Assembly (NCBI GenBank): GCA_019347995.1
Contig: JAHWKH010000188.1
Span: 1-5,371 of the forward strand
Source of the DNA: Gemmatimonadota bacterium
GTDB lineage: Bacteria > Gemmatimonadota > Gemmatimonadetes > Longimicrobiales > UBA6960
Length of the DNA: 5,371 nt
Direction: 5' to 3'
In this document: positions 1-5,371 of the stretch, one piece after another
Layout: each line of letters starts with the position of its first letter
Position numbering within the stretch: the first letter of the stretch is position 1
Notes under the pieces: generated by a model
Databases searched by the model: none
What the model was told of the DNA's origin: nothing
The model's input: only the letters and a program-made list of their open reading frames with translations
Program-made: the position numbers and the translations under genes

Positions 1-2513
<2,513 letters not shown>

Positions 2514-2514
<1 letters not shown>

Positions 2515-4691
2515 TGCCGCCCCGCGCAGCGCACGACGCTGGTGCGCCGGCCGCCGGCCCGGGCATCGATCCCGACCTGGAGGCGCTGGCCCGCCTCCAC
2601 GGCGTCCAGCCCACGTATCGGACCGCGGGGGGCGAGGAGCGCACCCCCGATCCCGACGCCGTGCTCGCCGTGCTCCGCGTCCTGGGCGCTCCCGTGGAGG
2701 GACACGCCGACGTGGCGGCCGCGCTGCGGGCAGGAGCCAGCGAGCGGGGGCGCTCCCTGCTGCCGCCGGTGGCCGTGGCGTGGGAGGGCCGGGGCGGCTC
2801 GGTGCCCCTCCACCTGCTGGAGAGCGAGGCGGATGGGGCGCTGGGTTGCCGGCTGTTGACCGGCTCGGGCGACACGGTGGAGTGGGACGGCGACCTGCGC
2901 ACCACCGGATCCCAGGTGGTGGAGGGGCAGCCGGTGCTGGACGCCCGGCTCGACCTTCCCACCGACCTGCCTCCCGGCTACCACGACCTGGACGTGCGGG
3001 TCGGCGCCCGCGAGGCCCGCTGCCGCATCGTCGTGGCCCCGCCGCGCGCCTGGACCCCGGAAGGGGAGGCGCGGGGCTGGGGCGCCTTCCTGCCGCTGTA
3101 CGCGCTGCGCAGCGGCCGGACCCGGGCCGTCGCGGACCTCACCGATCTCGAAGCCCTCGAGCGATGGGTGGCGGATCTGGGCGGCGAGATCGTGGGAACG
3201 CTCCCCATCCTCGCCGCCTTCCTCGACGAGGAGCCGTTCGAGCCGAGCCCGTACGCGCCCGTGAGCCGACTGTTCTGGAACGAGCTCTACCTGGATCCCG
3301 AGCGGGCGCCGGGCTGGGAGGAGGCGACCGAGGCGCGGCGTCTGCTGGCCTCTCCCGAGGTCCGGGAGACGCTGGGGCGGCTGCGCGACGAGCGCCACGT
3401 GGACTACCGGGAGGCGGCGCGCATCCAGCGGCGGGTGCTGGAATCGCTGGCGGGCTCGTTCGCGCCCGCGGACGGGCCGCTCCCCGCCCCCCTCGCCCTT
3501 TTCGCCGAGATACGGCCCGAGGCCCTCCGCTACGCCCGCTTCCGGGCCGTGGGCGAGCGGGAGGGCCGCGGGTGGCGGGAGTGGTCCGCCGCCCCCCGGG
3601 CGGGCACGCTGCACCAGGACGATTACGACGAGTCCGCCGTGCGCTACCACCTGTACGCCCAGTGGGCCATGGACGAGGCCCTGCAGCGCCTGGGCGAGCG
3701 CCACGCCGGGCTCTACCTGGACCTCCCCCTGGGCACCCACGCCGACGGCTTCGACGTCTGGCGCTTCCGCGACCTCTTCGCCGAAGGCGCGTCGGCCGGC
3801 GCTCCGCCCGACGCGTTCTTCGCCGGGGGACAGGACTGGGGCATTCCGCCCATGCACCCGCGGCGCCTGCGGGAGAGCCAGCACGCCTACTGGGCGGCCA
3901 CCCTGCGCCGCCTCATGGGCGCGTCGGCCATGCTCCGCCTCGATCACGTCATGAGCCTGCACCGGCTGTACTGGGTGCCCCGCGGCTTCCCCGCCACCGA
4001 GGGCGTCTACGTGCGCTACCCCGCCGAGGAGCTGTACGCGGTGCTGTGTCTCGAATCCCACCGGCACCGTTGCGAGGTGGTGGGCGAGGACCTGGGGACG
4101 GTGCCCGGAGAAGTGCGCGAGGCCATGGAGCGCCACGCGCTGCGGCGCATGTACGTCGTGCCCTTCGAGCTGGGCGGAGAGGGGGCGGAGCGGGCCCGCT
4201 TCCACCCGGTCCCGGCCTCGGCGGTGGCCTCGCTCGGCACCCACGATACGGCGCCGTGGTCGGGCTTCTGGGACGCCGTCGACGTGGAGCAGCGCGTGGA
4301 GGACGGGCAGCTCGAGGAGGATCGGGCCGAGGACGAGAAGGCGGAGCGGAAGACCTGGCGGCGCAGCGTGCGGGCGGCGCTGGAGGTCGAGGAGGGGACG
4401 GAGGAAGACGTCCAGGACGGCGCCGCCTCGGTCCTGCGCGCGGCGCTCCGCTTCCTGGCGGCATCGCCGGCGCGCCTCGTGCTCGTCTCCCTCGAGGACC
4501 TGTGGGGCGAGACCGAGCCCCAGAACGTGCCGGGCACGACGGGCGACGCGAACTGGCGGCGCAAGGCCGCCCACACCCTGGAGGAGATCCGCGACATGGA
4601 GCAGGTCGGGAGCCTCCTGCAGGAGGTGGACGCCCTGCGCCGCGGCGGGGGCGACGCTTCCACCGGCGGCGACGACGAATACGACGAATGA
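2514..4691 (+). CDS. malQ: 4-alpha-glucanotransferase (amylomaltase, GH77), long type
   Basis: This 725-residue cytoplasmic enzyme transfers alpha-1,4-glucan segments between maltodextrin chains and releases glucose from short ones. Residues 21–60 (LEALARLHGVQPTY, then PDAVLAVLRVLGAP) match the N-terminal extension of E. coli/actinobacterial MalQ. A beta-rich stretch follows to about 180. The GH77 barrel opens with WGAFLPLYALRSGR (from Trp189) and SPYAPVSRLFWNELYLDP. Conserved blocks include DLPLGTHADGFDVW, GQDWG (439–443), RLDHVM with the nucleophile Asp477, GEDLG with the acid/base Glu525, and GTHD with the third catalytic Asp578. The spacing of these three (48 and 53 residues) agrees with known MalQ enzymes. 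EDLWGETEPQNVPGTTG and NWRRK (680–684) form the usual C-terminal signature, followed by a short acidic tail. The length fits the long MalQ class. The start is set by the GGGAG at 2504. The gene overlaps treS–mak by one base and precedes glgB by 25 bases. The family call is firm; its preferred substrate here is unknown. Confidence 0.95.
4672..4689 (+). repeat. Perfect 9-bp tandem duplication at the malQ stop codon
   Basis: Two exact adjacent copies of ACGACGAAT (4672–4680 and 4681–4689) form the end of malQ and encode most of its last residues, DDEYDE. The last base of the second copy is the T of the TGA stop. The unit is nine bases, so gain or loss of a copy would keep the frame and the stop and change only three tail residues. 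It looks like replication slippage in a tail with no evident constraint. Confidence 0.8.
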
Positions 4692-4702
4692 GACCACACA
4701 GC

Positions 4703-4707
4703 GGGAG
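4703..4707 (+). promoter_or_regulatory. Shine-Dalgarno site for glgB in the 25-base malQ–glgB gap
   Basis: GGGAG ends nine bases before the ATG at 4717, a good spacing, and supports that codon as the glgB start. The gap 4692–4716 holds no room for a terminator and no recognisable promoter, which favours cotranscription with malQ. Confidence 0.7.
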
Positions 4708-4716
4708 AGCGGGACC

Positions 4717-5371
4717 ATGGCAGTGACGGAGCGGCGAGGCGAGATCGGAGAGGTGCGCCACGACGTGTCCCTCCTCGGCGAGGAGGACCTCCATCTCTTC
4801 AACGAGGGGACCCACAGCCGCCTCTACAGGAAGCTGGGCGCCCATGGCCTCGAGTCCGACGACGGCGAGGAGGGCGTCGTGTTCGGCGTCTGGGCCCCCG
4901 GGGCCCGGGAGGTGAGCGTCATCGGGGACTTCAACGGCTGGGAGAAGGGGGCCCACCCCCTCACCGCCCGGGGGAGCTCGGGCATATGGGAGGGCTTCGT
5001 TCCGGGCGTGGGGCGCGGCACCCGCTACAAGTACCACATCGTCTCGCACAACGCCGGCTATGCGGTGGACAAGGCCGACCCCTTCGGCGTCCGCCAGGAG
5101 GAGCCTCCGGCCACCGGCTCGGTGGTGTGGGAGCTGGACCACGAGTGGGGTGACGACGCCTGGATGGCGGAGCGCGGGCAGAGGAACGCCCGGGACGCGC
5201 CCATCAGCGTCTACGAGGTGCACCTGGGGTCCTGGCGGCGTCCCGACGGGACCATGCCCTCGTACACCTCCATCGCCGAGGCGCTGGCCGACTACGTGGC
5301 GGAGACCGGCTTCACCCACGTGGAGTTCATGCCCCTCACCGAGCACCCGTTCTACGGCTCGTGGGGCTATC
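4717..5371 (+). CDS. glgB: 1,4-alpha-glucan branching enzyme GlgB (3' partial)
   Basis: GlgB cuts alpha-1,4-glucan chains and rejoins the segment by an alpha-1,6 bond, making branched glycogen in the cytoplasm. The first 218 residues are visible and the frame runs off the right edge. The protein begins with a short leader containing LHLFNEGTHSRLYRKLGAH (25–43), typical of GlgB. A CBM48/early-set domain follows, with GVWAPGAREVSVIGDFNGW (57–75), YKYHI and DKADPFG (118–124). The GH13 domain opens at YEVHLGSWRR (166–175) and continues to EFMPLTEHPFYGSWGY (203–218), the first conserved barrel region of GlgB. The catalytic Asp, Glu and Asp lie beyond the window. It lacks the extra N-terminal N1 domain of E. 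coli GlgB and has one N-terminal carbohydrate-binding module. The start at 4717 has a well-spaced GGGAG. As the last visible gene it would branch the chains made by GlgE or remodelled by MalQ. A glucan-branching role is far more likely than TreZ or GlgX, whose N-terminal motifs differ. Confidence 0.95.
   Translation, partial: MAVTERRGEIGEVRHDVSLLGEEDLHLFNEGTHSRLYRKLGAHGLESDDGEEGVVFGVWAPGAREVSVIGDFNGWEKGAHPLTARGSSGIWEGFVPGVGRGTRYKYHIVSHNAGYAVDKADPFGVRQEEPPATGSVVWELDHEWGDDAWMAERGQRNARDAPISVYEVHLGSWRRPDGTMPSYTSIAEALADYVAETGFTHVEFMPLTEHPFYGSWGY

Noticed and set aside
4692..4716. Possible promoter or terminator between malQ and glgB
   Set aside because: The 25-base gap has no inverted repeat with a T-run and no convincing -35/-10 pair, only a ribosome binding site.
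2780..4726. Same-strand open frame (648 codons) in another frame of malQ
   Set aside because: Its product is an Arg/Gly/Pro/Ala-rich shadow sequence, while the overlapping frame contains all GH77 catalytic motifs.
3949..5346. Antisense open frame (465 codons) across the malQ–glgB junction
   Set aside because: It overlaps two well-supported genes on the other strand, and much of its translation is Arg/Pro/Ala-rich with no domain.

Overview
The window is a compact, high-GC (roughly 70% by eye), same-strand run of three alpha-glucan/trehalose genes with almost no non-coding DNA. It holds (1) the 3' part of a fused trehalose synthase–maltokinase gene (treS–mak, 1–2514, start off the left edge); (2) a complete malQ, 4-alpha-glucanotransferase (GH77), 2514–4691; and (3) the 5' part of glgB, the glycogen branching enzyme (4717 to the right edge). 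The first two genes overlap by one base (TGATG) and the last two are 25 bases apart. With no promoter or terminator visible between them, this is most simply one operon that continues beyond both ends.

How the genes fit together: TreS interconverts trehalose and maltose. The fused maltokinase domain phosphorylates maltose to maltose-1-phosphate, the donor that GlgE (not in this window) uses to build linear alpha-1,4-glucan. GlgB adds alpha-1,6 branches. This is the TreS–Mak–GlgE–GlgB route to glycogen-like glucan. MalQ moves alpha-1,4-glucan segments between chains and can use short maltodextrins. Its place between the maltose-1-phosphate source and the branching enzyme suggests it reshapes linear chains, recycles short oligosaccharides, or feeds maltose into glucan without ATP.

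Organism: a high-GC bacterium with Shine-Dalgarno-type initiation. The MalQ is of the long type with an N-terminal extension, known from Escherichia coli and actinobacteria. The GlgB begins with the short leader seen in many GlgE-pathway bacteria. Gene content alone does not fix the phylum; Actinobacteria, Gemmatimonadota, Acidobacteria or a high-GC proteobacterium are all possible.

I found no RNA genes, mobile elements, CRISPR arrays or evidence of a new biological system. All three proteins keep the family motifs expected in the parts that can be seen. The points worth a second look are the position of malQ in the operon, the treS–mak fusion with its short linker, the coupled start, and a small perfect tandem repeat that forms the end of malQ.
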